Source: Neofusicoccum parvum
Taxonomy: Eukaryota; Ascomycota; Dothideomycetes; Botryosphaeriales; Botryosphaeriaceae
DNA: 64,000 nucleotides
Direction of reading: 5' to 3'
NCBI GenBank assembly: GCA_020912385.1
Contig: CP087206.1
Coordinates: 682,001 to 746,000, forward strand
How positions within the stretch are numbered: position 1 is the stretch's first letter; each line of letters begins with the position of its first letter. This document shows, piece after piece, positions 21,510-32,246 of this stretch. Under the pieces are notes generated by a model. That model was given only the letters and a program-made list of their open reading frames with translations. It was not told where the DNA came from and did no database searches. A program made the translations under genes and the position numbers.

Positions 21510-23297
21510 ATGGTCGTCAAAAAGTTCTACCTCATCGGGCAGGGGCAAAGCTCCGCCCGGCATTTTGATATCGGTACCCCCAAAAGTCTGGAAGAACTAC
21601 GGGCGGGCATAACAAGCCAGTATAATATCTTATCTCCGAAGAGTTTGTTTTTTCAGCTGCATCTATAAATATTGTCGCCCAGAAACGCTGACACCATACA
21701 GAACTTTCTCTCTACTGTCAAGGCACGGAGCTGCAAAGCGTTGAAGACGTTCTGGACAGTGACCCAATTGGTATAACTGTTGATGGACGTAGCGTTCGAG
21801 AACCCCAGGCACCTCAAGGCCTCCCTATCCTGGGAAATCACCTTGAGCTCTATCCGGACCACGTGGGTAATCACCAACGTCTGTTCACAAGATATGGATG
21901 TGTCATCAAGACCAACAATATGGGGCGGATCACTTACCTGACCAACAACCCCGAGATTGCCTCCGTGGTCCTAAAAGACGGAGAGTATTTCACCAAGGCT
22001 CCATCTTCCCCCAACCATCCTCTCTATGGAATTCGAGACGAGACGGCGCTTTTCTTGTGCGACACAGACGCCCCAGCATGGAAGGAAGCTCACAAATTCG
22101 TACCCCCAAGCATGTCGCCAAAAGCAGTAAGACACTACACGCCACTTCTACAAAAGTCTGTCGACTCGTCTTTCAACGTTCTCGATCAGATAGATGCTCG
22201 CGGAGAGGCCTTCAACGTGTACAGATTCACCGCGAAACTGGCGTCTGAGGTCATCTGCCAGCTGGTCCTGGGGGTGACACTGCATCACTTCGACTCCGTA
22301 GACGCACCGCTGCACCGGATAATGGTCCTCCTGCAACGCTACTTGACACTGAACCGCCGAGTCCAAACCAAAGGCGCCTGGTACTCATACCTGCCCTTCG
22401 GTAAGCACGGCGCAGCGCTTCCGCCCCCCGTCCACCCGCCCCGCTAACCGCCTCGCAGGCGACCCAGCCCAACTCCAGCGCACGCGCAAAGAGCTCTACG
22501 GCCTCATCGAGCAGGCCGTCTCCGACTGCAAGCGCAGCGGCTCGGCCGACCTCCCCATCCACACCGCGGCGCTGCACGCCTCCTGCCTCGTCGACTACCT
22601 CGCCCGCGCGACCGACGAGTCCGGCAACAAGCTCCCGCGCGCCTACCTCCTCTCCAACACGCTCGCCCTGGTCGGCGCGGGCTTCGTGACCAGCTCGGCG
22701 CTGCTCTCCTGGCTCGTCTACGCGCTCGTCGCGTACCCAGACACGCAGACACGCCTCCTCCAGGAGCTCGTCGACGCCGGGGCGGACGCGGGCCGCGCCT
22801 GGACGTACGACGAGCTGCAGCGGCTGAGCTACCTGGACGCGTTCGTCAAGGAGACGCAGCGGCTGCACGGGCCGTCGTTCCAGCCGGCGCGCAACGCCCG
22901 GCGCGACGTGGTGCTGCCGGGCGGCTGGGCGGTGCCGGCGGGCGCGGTCGTCATCCCCAGCCTGCCGCACATGCAGCGCCACCCCGCCCACTGGCGCGAC
23001 CCCGACCGCTTCGACGCCGACCGCTGGGCCCGCCCCGACGAGGCCGCCGCCCGCCACCGCTCCGCGTTCGTGCCGTTCGCCGCCGGCGCCAGGGGCTGCG
23101 TGGGCTTCAACGTCGCGTTGCAGGAGGTCAAAGTCGCGCTGGCCGAGCTGGTGTATCGGTATCACTTTGTGGATGCCTGCGAGGAGGCGATCGAGTACGA
23201 TCCCGAGTTCATCGTGCTCCGGCCTATGAACTTTTATGCGAGGGCTATACGGAGGACCAGTTGGCCGGAGCCGAGCCCGGTGTCGGGTGATTCTTGA
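21510..23297 (+). CDS. Cytochrome P450 monooxygenase 2 with N-terminal extension
   Basis: Three exons (21510-21642, 21702-22400, 22459-23297), 556 residues. Residues 1-85 are not a membrane anchor. They start MVVKKFYLIGQG and include FDIGTPKSLEELR and PIGITVDG, a compact polar segment, and the proline hinge comes only at about 85-95 (PQAPQGLPILG). The P450 core is intact: I helix AGFVTSS, K helix ETQR (ExxR), heme loop FAAGARGCVG with the Cys ligand. The first donor is GTTTGT, less usual, but phases and the extension's flow across it fit. Exon 3 is much richer in G+C than exons 1-2. The lack of an anchor suggests a soluble or peripherally bound enzyme. Its divergent neighbour is the b5/b5-reductase, an attractive electron donor. 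Substrate unknown; polyketide oxidation inferred. Confidence 0.88.
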
Positions 23298-23748
23298 AGT
23301 AGTGGTGTTTGTGGGTTCTGGAATGCCTTCAGGAATGCTTTTCAAACAAGTTGTGACAATTATCCGTGGAAGATGATTGAAGAAACAAGCGAACAGTCCC
23401 ACCATCTGAAGTCTCTGTGTCTTACTTCTTTAAACATTTGATAGAACAAAAGCTATTCAAATCATCAACCAAATGCACTTTGTCCGCTGGAATATCGACG
23501 GATTCATGCAATGCAAGACGGGTATATACAAGCTGGAAGCATCTGATACTGGTCAAAGGTATCTCAGACTCTATAGTCACATTCTTTTACTTGGTGAAAT
23601 TAGAATACATAAATTTTCCACGGGAAAGACCTAATCAGAGCTTACAAAACAGAACAGTTGGCAGTTGTGCGAAAGGGGACCAAATCAATGAATGAGCCTG
23701 AACTTCTCGACCCTTTAAGCGCTCAGGGAATTCTGGATCGGATTGTTT
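23298..23748. other. Convergent 3' ends, empty
   Basis: 451 bases between the stops of P450 2 and the MFS transporter; AT-richer, no coding signal. Should contain both terminators. Confidence 0.5.
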
Positions 23749-25575
23749 TCAAGCGGCCGCAGAAGCCGTCATGAACAGCCTCTCCCATTTCATAGTGAAG
23801 CTCAGAAGCAGAGTAACGACCCCAGCAACAATGCACAAGATATAAGTCTTGTCCATCGCAGTCACGATGGCCTCAATTACCTTCTCTTGAGTTGCCTGGT
23901 CCAAGTCTGCGACGAATGTAGAGCCGGTACCTGAGATGGCATCTACGAGTTCACTGTGCGGTGCGTCTGGGAGGACCCATCCGATTCCTGTGGAGAAAAC
24001 TGTCAGTCGGTAGTTCTTGATAGTGGGTAGGGAGAGCATACTCTTCACGGCTTCGTTAAGGAAGACGCACTGCGCCAGGACGAGGGCGAACGTCAGCCCG
24101 TTGAGCTGAGCAGTGGTGGTAAAGGCAACCGCGGCCGGCATCTGGGCGGGCGTCACTTTGGCCTGGGCTACCGAGTGCCCAAGTTGCAAGTACATGCCAG
24201 CGCCGAGTCCGAGGATGGCTGTGTAGCCATACACCGCGCTGACGGAGGTCGTGGAGTCGACCGTGTACATGAGTGCGGATCCGACGAGGGTGAGGGCGCC
24301 GCCGAGGATGTACCATGGCGCGTAGTAGCCCACTTTCGAGATGGTGAAGCCGCCGCCCACGCAGGCAAAGACAAGCAGGCATACGAAAGGCAGCAGGCGC
24401 ACGCCCGAGTCCAGCGACCCATCAGAAGCGGTGAACTGGAAGTACAGCGGGATGATGTACGTGGGAACCGTGACGCCGACACCAGTGCAGCACCCGCAGA
24501 TGAAAACAGACGTCAGCAACGGGTTCTTCCAGGAAACGAGCTCAACCGGAAAGAGGCGTGTTTCGGGTGTGGTGAGAATGCAGTAGGTCTGCTGGATGCC
24601 GAACGCGATGAACCCAACTCCGCCGAGGACAAGGGCGACGATGATGCCGGGCGCATCCCAGGGATACATGACACCGCCGAAATTGAGACCGATGACGCCG
24701 GCTACAAAGGCACCCATGAGCAGGAAGGTCCCGAGGAAATCCATGTGACGTAGACGTTCGGCCAGCGTCTTTTCGGCAGGCTGCGGGGACAACGAGGGCA
24801 GAAGGAAGAGGTAAACCGGAGCAAACAAGCCGCCAACACAAAGGTTGATGTAGAATGACCAACGCCAGCCGGCGGAGCTGTCGGTGAAGGCGCCGCCGAT
24901 AATGGGCCCAAGAACGGTGCCCAGGCCCCATGTGAGGCCCATGCCGCTTACGTACAGCGGACGCTCTTGGATGGACGTGAGGCGGGGGAAAAAGTTCATG
25001 ACGCCCACGTACTGCCCGACACCGCCGACACCGCAGATGACACGGCCGCCGATGAGCATGTTCATGCTGTTTGCAGCGCCGCACACGGCTGAGCCGGCCT
25101 GGAAGATGACGAACGCGGTGATGTACAGCCATTTGATGTTGAACTGGCTGAAAATCTGCAGCCACGTGAGCACAGTGGCGCTGGACGCCATGACGAAGGC
25201 CACGCCCGACCAGGCGAGCTTGTCAAGACCATTGAGCGAGTCGACGATGGCCGGCTGGATGTTGGCGACAATGGTGTTGTCGAGGGCGAAGAGGAAGGTG
25301 GAGCTGTAGATGGAGAGCGTGACCATCAGCCAGAAGACGCCATGGATGTTGCGCTGGACGGGGTCGTCCGCAGGCGCCTCTGCTTGGTTCTCGAGATCGG
25401 GCGGCGACCGGATTTCGATGTCCGTCGAGGATGAAGACGGGTCTGAGTCTGGTCGTTTCTCAGCCATCTCGTCTGAAGGCGCCCGTTTCTCTGTCATGTC
25501 GTCGGAGTGTCTGGGGGTGGCTGTCTTCGCCGGCATTGCGAGTGGTGTGTTGGGTTCGAGCGGTCTGTAGGCCAT
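23749..25575 (-). CDS. MFS exporter, DHA2 (14-helix) type
   Basis: Single exon, 608 residues. A polar N-terminus (about 1-85, Ser/Asp/Glu rich) precedes about 14 hydrophobic helices. Helix 1 contains LDNTIVANIQPAIV, the DHA2 signature (LDxTIVNVALP type), and helix 5 has motif C as GLTWGLGTVLGPIIGG. These mark a proton-driven drug or metabolite exporter of the plasma membrane, as commonly found in fungal metabolite clusters. The loop between helices 6 and 7 contains an ETRLFPVELVSW segment seen in related toxin exporters. It shares a divergent promoter with the O-acyltransferase; two copies of the cluster element lie there. The probable role is export of the cluster product and self-protection. 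Confidence 0.93.
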   Translation of the reverse strand: MAYRPLEPNTPLAMPAKTATPRHSDDMTEKRAPSDEMAEKRPDSDPSSSSTDIEIRSPPDLENQAEAPADDPVQRNIHGVFWLMVTLSIYSSTFLFALDNTIVANIQPAIVDSLNGLDKLAWSGVAFVMASSATVLTWLQIFSQFNIKWLYITAFVIFQAGSAVCGAANSMNMLIGGRVICGVGGVGQYVGVMNFFPRLTSIQERPLYVSGMGLTWGLGTVLGPIIGGAFTDSSAGWRWSFYINLCVGGLFAPVYLFLLPSLSPQPAEKTLAERLRHMDFLGTFLLMGAFVAGVIGLNFGGVMYPWDAPGIIVALVLGGVGFIAFGIQQTYCILTTPETRLFPVELVSWKNPLLTSVFICGCCTGVGVTVPTYIIPLYFQFTASDGSLDSGVRLLPFVCLLVFACVGGGFTISKVGYYAPWYILGGALTLVGSALMYTVDSTTSVSAVYGYTAILGLGAGMYLQLGHSVAQAKVTPAQMPAAVAFTTTAQLNGLTFALVLAQCVFLNEAVKSMLSLPTIKNYRLTVFSTGIGWVLPDAPHSELVDAISGTGSTFVADLDQATQEKVIEAIVTAMDKTYILCIVAGVVTLLLSFTMKWERLFMTASAAA

Positions 25576-25776
25576 TTGTAGAAAAGCAAGGATGCATTGC
25601 TGACAAAATCATTTCCCCTGGGCATGCCGCTCACCAGGGATCCAAGAGACCAAGCGCACCCTGCGTGCGGCCCAAGTACTACTGGGGATTTATCAGCGGC
25701 CAACTGGTCGGACGAAGACGCGGAAAACACGTCTTTGTTGTCAATTCACCGTGGCTCGACGGGGGGTTTGGGCGAG

Positions 25777-25788
25777 AAAGTACCCGAG
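25777..25788 (+). promoter_or_regulatory. Cluster element AAAGTACCCGAG
   Basis: First of two copies in the MFS/acyltransferase promoter. Part of the 13-mer shared with the P450 1 promoter. Confidence 0.5.
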
Positions 25789-25807
25789 ACTATTTCCTGT
25801 TTGGGAC

Positions 25808-25819
25808 AAAGGACCCGAG
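25808..25819 (+). promoter_or_regulatory. Cluster element AAAGGACCCGAG
   Basis: Second copy, identical to those at 3752-3763 and 21360-21371 (reverse). Confidence 0.5.
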
Positions 25820-25953
25820 AAAATTGCTGCTTTGGGAAAACCACACGAGCGGCCGGGTCCTTCTCGCCAGCGCACGTGAGAGCCCGCGTGTCGCAGACAT
25901 GCTTTTTAGCATTCGCTGCCGACAGCTGAATTGTGCAACACCGCAGCATCGAC

Positions 25954-27285
25954 ATGGAAACCTACGCCGCCCAGGCGCTGCTGCGCCTGCAGGACATTGC
26001 TGCACAGCGCACGCCGATGCCTCCGCTCGCTGCAAAGCTCGCCACCCCTGCATTCTTGACCGTGGGCATTTTGAGCACCCTGCCGCCTCCGGGACCAACT
26101 CGAGTCGTCATTGGTCTGACTGCATTTACAACGCTGTGGGGGTATGCATTGACGCACTGGACGGCCGGCGCGTACTTTTTCCTCGACGCCATCCTCATCA
26201 TCTCCATCACTTTCCGCTGGGCCTTGATGGTGTTTGCGGGTACGCCCGAGAAAGATTACCGGCAGGTTCGTGAGACGGCCACCGTGCTGACTGGCAGCGG
26301 ACCGCTACACAAACGCTTCGCGAAGAAGCTGAAGTGGACTGTCGAGCTATGGGTCTGTTGGCGTGGCATCGGCTGGAATTTCGAGGACAAGAATCAGAAA
26401 AAGGGGCCCGAGCAAACCCAAACGAGAGCGCGAGTCTTCCAGTCGGTGTCTTGTCATTGCGTTGTCTAACGTTTCACAGAAGATTTCTGGTTTCCAATGC
26501 ATGCTGGATTGGCGCGAACATGTTGGCCTCGCAACTAATCCTCGACCATGTCTTCTGCCGGTTTTGGCCACCGAATTTAACTTCGCAGAAACCGGATTTC
26601 CTATCTTTTCCGGTGCTTAACAGGCACGTATTAGTAGCATGCCAGCTGGCGCGGGACTGGTTCATGTTGGACACCGAGTACCGTAAGGTCTCCGTCGTTT
26701 GTGTTGCTCTGCAACTCTCGAGTCCCGATCGTTGGCCTCCTCTGTTTGGCAGCCCTGCAGAGCTTTACAGCGTGCGCAACTTCTGGGGGAGATGTTGGCA
26801 TCAAACTTTCCGTAGCGTAAGCTTCTAGACTTTGCACCTTCTAATATCTCTGCTGATGGCTCTTCAGATCTTCACGAGATGCAGCGACCTCGCAGCGGAA
26901 GCCGTTGGCGCTCAAAAGGGCACTCTTGTGTACAAGTACACAAAACTTTATGTTGGCTTCTTGGTCTCGGGACTCCAGCATTATTCACCGCCATTGTTTA
27001 TCAGCTCTGCAAGATACAGCTGGGGCATGTTTTGGCAGATGCCAATTTACGCAATGTTGATCACACTTGAAGATTTCATAAAGTACTGTGGGAGGAGAGC
27101 TGGGATTGAAGACGGTGGTAAGTGCACAGCCCGGACCCTTCGAGCTGCTTTTTATCTAACGTGGCCACTTAGTATTTGTCCGTCTGGTCGGGTATGCCTG
27201 GACTGCTTACTGGATGACACTTCTTTACGGATTGCCCTTTGGCTATGTAACGGATATTGGCGGCTTTACTGGAGTATGTACGTAG
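25954..27285 (+). CDS. Wax-synthase-like membrane O-acyltransferase (junction uncertain)
   Basis: Four coding blocks: 25954 to about 26411, 26480-26816, 26868-27117 and 27173-27285, about 385 residues. Features seen: hydrophobic helices in the first block, the family-typical RGIGWNFE, then SPDRWPPLFG and the signature SVRNFWGRCWHQTFR with the presumed catalytic His, followed by more helices to WTAYWMTLLYGLPFGY. These place it with the fungal membrane O-acyltransferases (TRI7/AusQ-like, wax-synthase fold). They esterify hydroxyl groups of metabolites, usually with acetyl-CoA. The last two introns are normal. Between blocks 1 and 2 no GT donor gives the right phase except one leaving a 32-base gap. 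A GC-AG intron (26412-26479) or a one-base frameshift explains the data. It is the right-hand end of the cluster. Confidence 0.75.
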
Positions 27286-28025
27286 GATTGTATTTCTCGC
27301 TGCAAAGCTCGCGAGGGGATAATGATGCAATTTACGAATGGTCTCCGAGTAGGCGCAAGAAAGAACCTCTTAGTTTTGAAGCGTCAGACTAACGAGAGGA
27401 TCATTCACTTGGATTTACGAGTGCAGAAGGAGAATTGACAGCCTCATCCAGAAGCTTACGCGTGTCAGACTGAGGAAAAGGTTAAATTCTTAGAGGGCCT
27501 ATTTGTTCGAAAAAGTTTGCCTGAGCCACGCTCCACAAACACAAGTCTGCTTCTATTTTCTCGTGGTAAGTTGCAGAGCGGAAACACTTTTCTCTGACAA
27601 GTCTCATGTGCCATATGGTAATTTTGGTGTACCACCTCCTGTTAGTGGTAGCATGTTGATCCAAATGATGAGGCATCGTGAGTAGTGCCGTGACAAAGAG
27701 CCTGCTGCAATTTTCTCCATTTTGGCTTTCAAAGTCCCCTCATGGGGGCTGATTGGCCGGACCTGTGGGAGGAAGTGAAGATGGCAACGTTTTGAAAATT
27801 CTGTGAGTTAGAAATCGTGAAGTAAGTTAATACTGATTCACACTATAGCTGTTGTGCGTTGTTGTGTCGTATCTTATGCCCTGAGGCACGAAGGATTGTG
27901 ATTAATAAGCGGGCTTACTAAGGAGCAGCTGTTAGCCACAATGAAGGATTGAAGGATGCGGGGCTATTTTTAGCCAGCCTCGCGCAAATTTCATCAACTC
28001 GAGCACTGAAACAAGACCCGCAATC
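27286..28025. other. Intergenic, right border of the cluster
   Basis: 740 bases of AT-richer DNA without a supported ORF. It separates the acyltransferase from a HET-domain gene and marks the probable right border of the metabolite cluster. The cluster element is absent. Confidence 0.45.
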
Positions 28026-30222
28026 ATGAACGCTCTGAAAATGCAGCCAAAGGACCGGAACCCTTTGCGACGTCTTGACGACGCATTGGGTGCAGTGTTT
28101 TTCGACGGGGAGAGGTCCTTCTGGGACATCCATGTTTTCGCCGCGCTCATTTATCTCAGAGTCTACACGCGCCTCTCGCCGTTCTTCCCGCCATTATACA
28201 AGATCATCCCAAGGTAAGAATGAAACTGGTATCCAAAAAAATGCACATGCTAATCCTGCAACAGGAAACGACGGGAGAATGATTTCAACTTACAATTCCG
28301 ACACGTGCTATATGATTGGGCCACAGAGCTGAAACCTTTACCTGAATACCCGCAGTACTTGTATGATCTGACTATAGTTTTGGTTCTCGGAAGTCTAATG
28401 TAGCCATAGGGATGGACCCGACTTTAATTATATTCGACTGCCTGACAAATCGTCCATCCGTATCATCCACCTCCAGCCTGGGCCGTTAGATTCACCCATT
28501 ATATGCTCCATGTCTATTCATCACATTGATGATCTACCCCTGTACGAAGCTCTTTCTTATACGTGGGGATCTCCGGTACCAACTTTCCTCATTTCGTGCG
28601 ATGGGGTCAAGATGGAAGTTGCGGAAAACCTGTGGCACGCTCTTCACCGGCTCCGCCGCACAGATCAGAGCCGAGCCCTGTGGATCGACGCTATTTGCAT
28701 CAATCAAGATGACGTCGAAGAGCGAGGTCACCAAGTTACCATGATGCGTTCAATATATGCTGGAGCCAGCCGCGTCATAGTCTGGCTGGGAGAGGCATCG
28801 AAGGACAGTGCAGGTGCTGTGCGATTGATCAAAAATATAGCCACAAGCGAGGCTATGGCTCAAGCATCCAGCCAGACAAGAGCTTTGACAGAAGACGATT
28901 TCACTACTTTGGGGCTACCTGATGACCCCTGGAAGGACTGGACCCCGCTCGATAAGTTGTTCTCGCGGCCGTGGTTCTCTCGAGTGTGGATCATCCAGGA
29001 GATAATTCTCTCAACATCCGCGACCATTCTGGTTGGTAGAGATGAAGTTTCATGGAACGACACGTCTCTCGCTGCATCGCATTTAACACGGACCAACATT
29101 TCCAGTTTGGTAGGTGTATCTACCGACACTGTGCTCTCCCTAAATGCTATTGGATGGAGATACCACAATGAAACCAGGACTGGATTATCGGGGCTACCTT
29201 TACTCGTGCTTTTGGAAAGAACACGAAGAAACATGTCGACGCTGCGTCATGATAAAGTTTACAGCCTCCTCGGCTTATCATCTGATTCTGACAGACTTGG
29301 AATAAGTCCTGATTACAACCTCTCGGCAAATGATCTGTACATCAACATAGCAACAACCCACCTCAAATCTGGAGACCTCGATATCCTTAACTCAAACGGC
29401 GACCTTTTTTGGAAGTCTTGTCACAGAATACCCACCTGGGTTCCAGATTGGCCGTCCTATCGCCGGGAAGCGGCCTTTGTCGTGGAAGGTAGATCTCTAT
29501 ATTGCGCGGACAACCACGCGTCAGATTTGGAAATTTCAGAAGACAGCCGTACTTTGCGAATCTCTGGATTGGATATTGACGTCGTTGTCCGCGTCGGAGA
29601 TGCGCGCATAAATATAGACCAGCGGAATTTGACGCGGTCGGCGAACCCCAAGCTCGAGAGGTGGCGACAAAGGATGTACAACTCGGTCGGCTACGCAGCT
29701 CAGGTAACCATGGAAAACAGCAGGCGGGCCCGCTTGTGGCAAAAGATCGGCATGAGCCTCAAGAGCTATCCCACTGGTGAAGACGTTGCCAGTGCATACT
29801 ACCGCACTATCGCCGCTGGTGTAGTGCCACAAGACTCGACGCCGCAATCGCTCGAGGAGGTGTATCGGCTATACTTTCTAGACTATGGCCGCAACATGTC
29901 AGCTAACGGGATGCTGCGTCCGGGGCAAGAGAATGTTGATAAGGAAAATTACGAACAACTTGTCAGATATGGCTCGGCAGTGTTCAGTGCAACGCAAGGC
30001 CGGCGGCTGTTCGTAACGAAAAAAGGATACCTGGGTCTTTGCCCACGCTCTACACGGCTTGGTGATAGGGTTGTAGTGCTCTTTGGAGGAAAGACTCCAT
30101 ACATTTTACGGAAAGCGAAGAAGGGCCAACATGAGTTTCTTGGAGAATGCTACGTGCATGGCTTGATGAATGGAGAGGCCAGTGGAATGGGGTGCGTATC
30201 GCAGAAGTTTGCAGTCATTTAG
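28026..30222 (+). CDS. HET-domain (heterokaryon incompatibility) protein 1
   Basis: Three exons (28026-28213, 28265-28360, 28404-30222), 700 residues. The HET domain covers about residues 142-290: YEALSYTWGSP, LWIDAICINQDD and a SRVIVWLGEAS strand, the three standard HET blocks. The N-terminal 95 residues contain a hydrophobic stretch (IHVFAALIYLRVYTRLSPFF) and the lead-in IRIIHLQPG typical just before HET domains. The C-terminal 400 residues lack a known domain. HET proteins trigger death after fusion of genetically unlike hyphae, usually as executors activated by a partner. The gene follows the metabolite cluster and is one of two HET genes within 10 kb, on the opposite strand from the second. 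Confidence 0.92.
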
Positions 30223-31150
30223 ACCAATGAAGTATGTTGCGGTTTGATAATCGACGTGAATAGACCGTATGATGCAGCGATCCGCCTCGTGCGCCGCGGA
30301 AGCGGTTCAGGATTGGAAAGTTTTACTCTGCGCCTCTGCACCATCACACTTATGATTACTGAGACGTGGAACAAGTTCCTCAATAGATACTACCTAGGAA
30401 TTATCTCTAACCTGATAGTGCTGAAATATGCCGGAATATCTAGAAGAAATAGCTCACTGGTGAAGTGTCAAAGCAGATTTATTGGTGAAATGATAGCGCT
30501 CTGAAGGGAAAGAGTGGGAAAATTCGGGCCAGGAACTCGCGCCTGAAAGTAGAGAAGGGTCACCACTCTAAGGAAACGTGTTCACGGCATGCGCCGACAC
30601 GATGGCTGCTTGGTGATCACCCGGAGGCGAGTGTGCAGGGAAAAGAAGGACAGGCCCGTCCGGATGAATGCTTCAACTGCCCATGAAGGTGCCCACGTGT
30701 CGAAACAATTTTCGATTCGACCATGTAGTAGAAGCAGTGGTAGCCAACGGGTTGCGGTGGAATTCAAGGACACTAATCAGATACAGGTAGTTGTTTTCGA
30801 GTTACCTATGCTGACACTGGCGGAGCCTGATGAGTACAAGAACTACATTCGCAAATCTTTATGAAATATGTTCATGTCTTCACTTCTGAACTTTGGCTAT
30901 CTCATCAATTCACAGATGCATGACATGGAAGCATTGTTTCTCTCCTCATACGATATATTCGATCAACAGGTATATTTACAAGAACCGAGAACAAAGTAGC
31001 TCGGTCAAAAGGCGACCCGAGCAAACTTGGAAGAAGTTAAAAGTATTTTCACCAGGGGATCCCAAAAGCGGGAAATCCCCTATTCCATCCCTAAAACGAA
31101 ATCGTTTCTCTATTTTCATCTTCGTCACCCTTTTCCAGCTGCATTTACAC
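30223..31150. other. Intergenic, convergent 3' ends
   Basis: About 930 bases between the HET gene stop and the AA9 gene stop. Small open frames only, none with a domain. Untranslated 3' regions expected. Confidence 0.45.
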
Positions 31151-32246
31151 TTAGATGCATTGCGAGTAGAACGAGTTCCACTCCTTGCAGGTGGTGCCGG
31201 ACACGCAAGCACCGCCGCTCTTGAAGTTGGAGCCGCCGCACTGGCCGTACTTCTGGATGGAGCCGCCGGCGCCGGGGGTAGAGACCGGGGTGGAGACGGG
31301 GGTGAAGGCAGGAGCCGTGAACAGGGGAGTGCCAATGGGCGTGGGGACGACGAGAGGAGTCGAGATGACTTGAAGAGTGGGAACAGCAGCGGGGGTAGAG
31401 ACGACGGCCGCGGCGGCGACGGTGGTCGGGGTGCTGGCGGCACTGCTAGCGGCAGCAGTCGTGGAGTTGGAGCCAACCGAGCCGTCCGAGGAACCCTCGG
31501 GCCAGACGGAGGGGCCAGGCATGGTGTAAGAGGTAGGGATAGGCCAGTCTGGCGATGCTGTCAGTAGGGCGTTAAGGTGGGGAAGGTTGTGGGGACATAC
31601 AGATGTTGATCAGGAAGCCAGGCTCCTCGCCGGTGTAGACACCAGGGATCTGGACGTTAGGCGCGGGAGAGCCAGCACCAGAGCCGGTAACCTTGATCTG
31701 AGCGCAAGAGATGTAGAACTGGGCGCCGCCCTTCTCGGAGGCACCGTGGAGACCGACCTGCTCAACGCGCAGGAGGTACTCGCCGGCGGGGGTCTCCTCG
31801 GCCAGGGGAAACGAGAAGTTGGAGATGCCGTTGCTGGCCCACTGCAGACCCTCGCTGGTGATCTCGGAAACGCCCATCTCGTAGACCTTGAACCAGTCGC
31901 CGGAGCCGTCGTAGGAAGCGGCGGTGGTGTCGGCCTTGGACATGTAGACCTGGAGGGGACCGGGGTGGCCGATGGTGGAGTCGAGAGCGAAACCAACCTC
32001 GGAGCCGGCGGCGACCTCGTAGGTCTTGGTGGTGCTGCCGCTGGCAAGGCCACCGACGTTGCAGCGGAGGTCGTTGGAAGTGACGTCGGTCACCGGGGAG
32101 TTGGAGTTGGTGTTCTTCCTGACATACTCGTAGGGCTCGGCGTCGACGACGGTGCCGTCAACGACCAGGCGGTTGAAGCAGTAGTGGGCCGAGATGCTCG
32201 GGACCAGGGCAGCGACGGCCGCAATGGTGGAGAGAGTGAACTGCAT
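31151..32246 (-). CDS. AA9 lytic polysaccharide monooxygenase with CBM1
   Basis: Two exons (32246-31601, 31557-31151), 350 residues. A 20-residue signal peptide ends ..SISA, leaving His21 as the mature N-terminus. The copper histidine brace is His21 and His94 (in IGHPGP), with axial Tyr178 (AQFYIS) and the supporting His167. The catalytic domain ends near GFLINI / SYTMPG (about 235). A long linker of about 80 residues rich in Ala, Thr, Val, Pro and Ser follows. The last 36 residues form a fungal cellulose-binding module (CBM1) with KYGQCGG and four cysteines. The secreted enzyme oxidatively cleaves cellulose chains. I chose ATG 32246 because it directly precedes the signal peptide; the longer open frame upstream has no secretion signal at its start. 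Confidence 0.96.

Larger units (their letters stand above)
25576..25953. promoter_or_regulatory. Divergent promoter of MFS exporter and acyltransferase
   Basis: 378 bases with the two best-spaced copies of the cluster element: AAAGTACCCGAG at 25777-25788 and AAAGGACCCGAG at 25808-25819, 31 bases apart (three helical turns) on the same strand. Confidence 0.55.

Noticed and set aside
22251..23405. 384-residue open frame antisense to P450 2 exon 3
   Set aside because: Low-complexity Arg/Gly/Ala translation opposite a well-supported P450.
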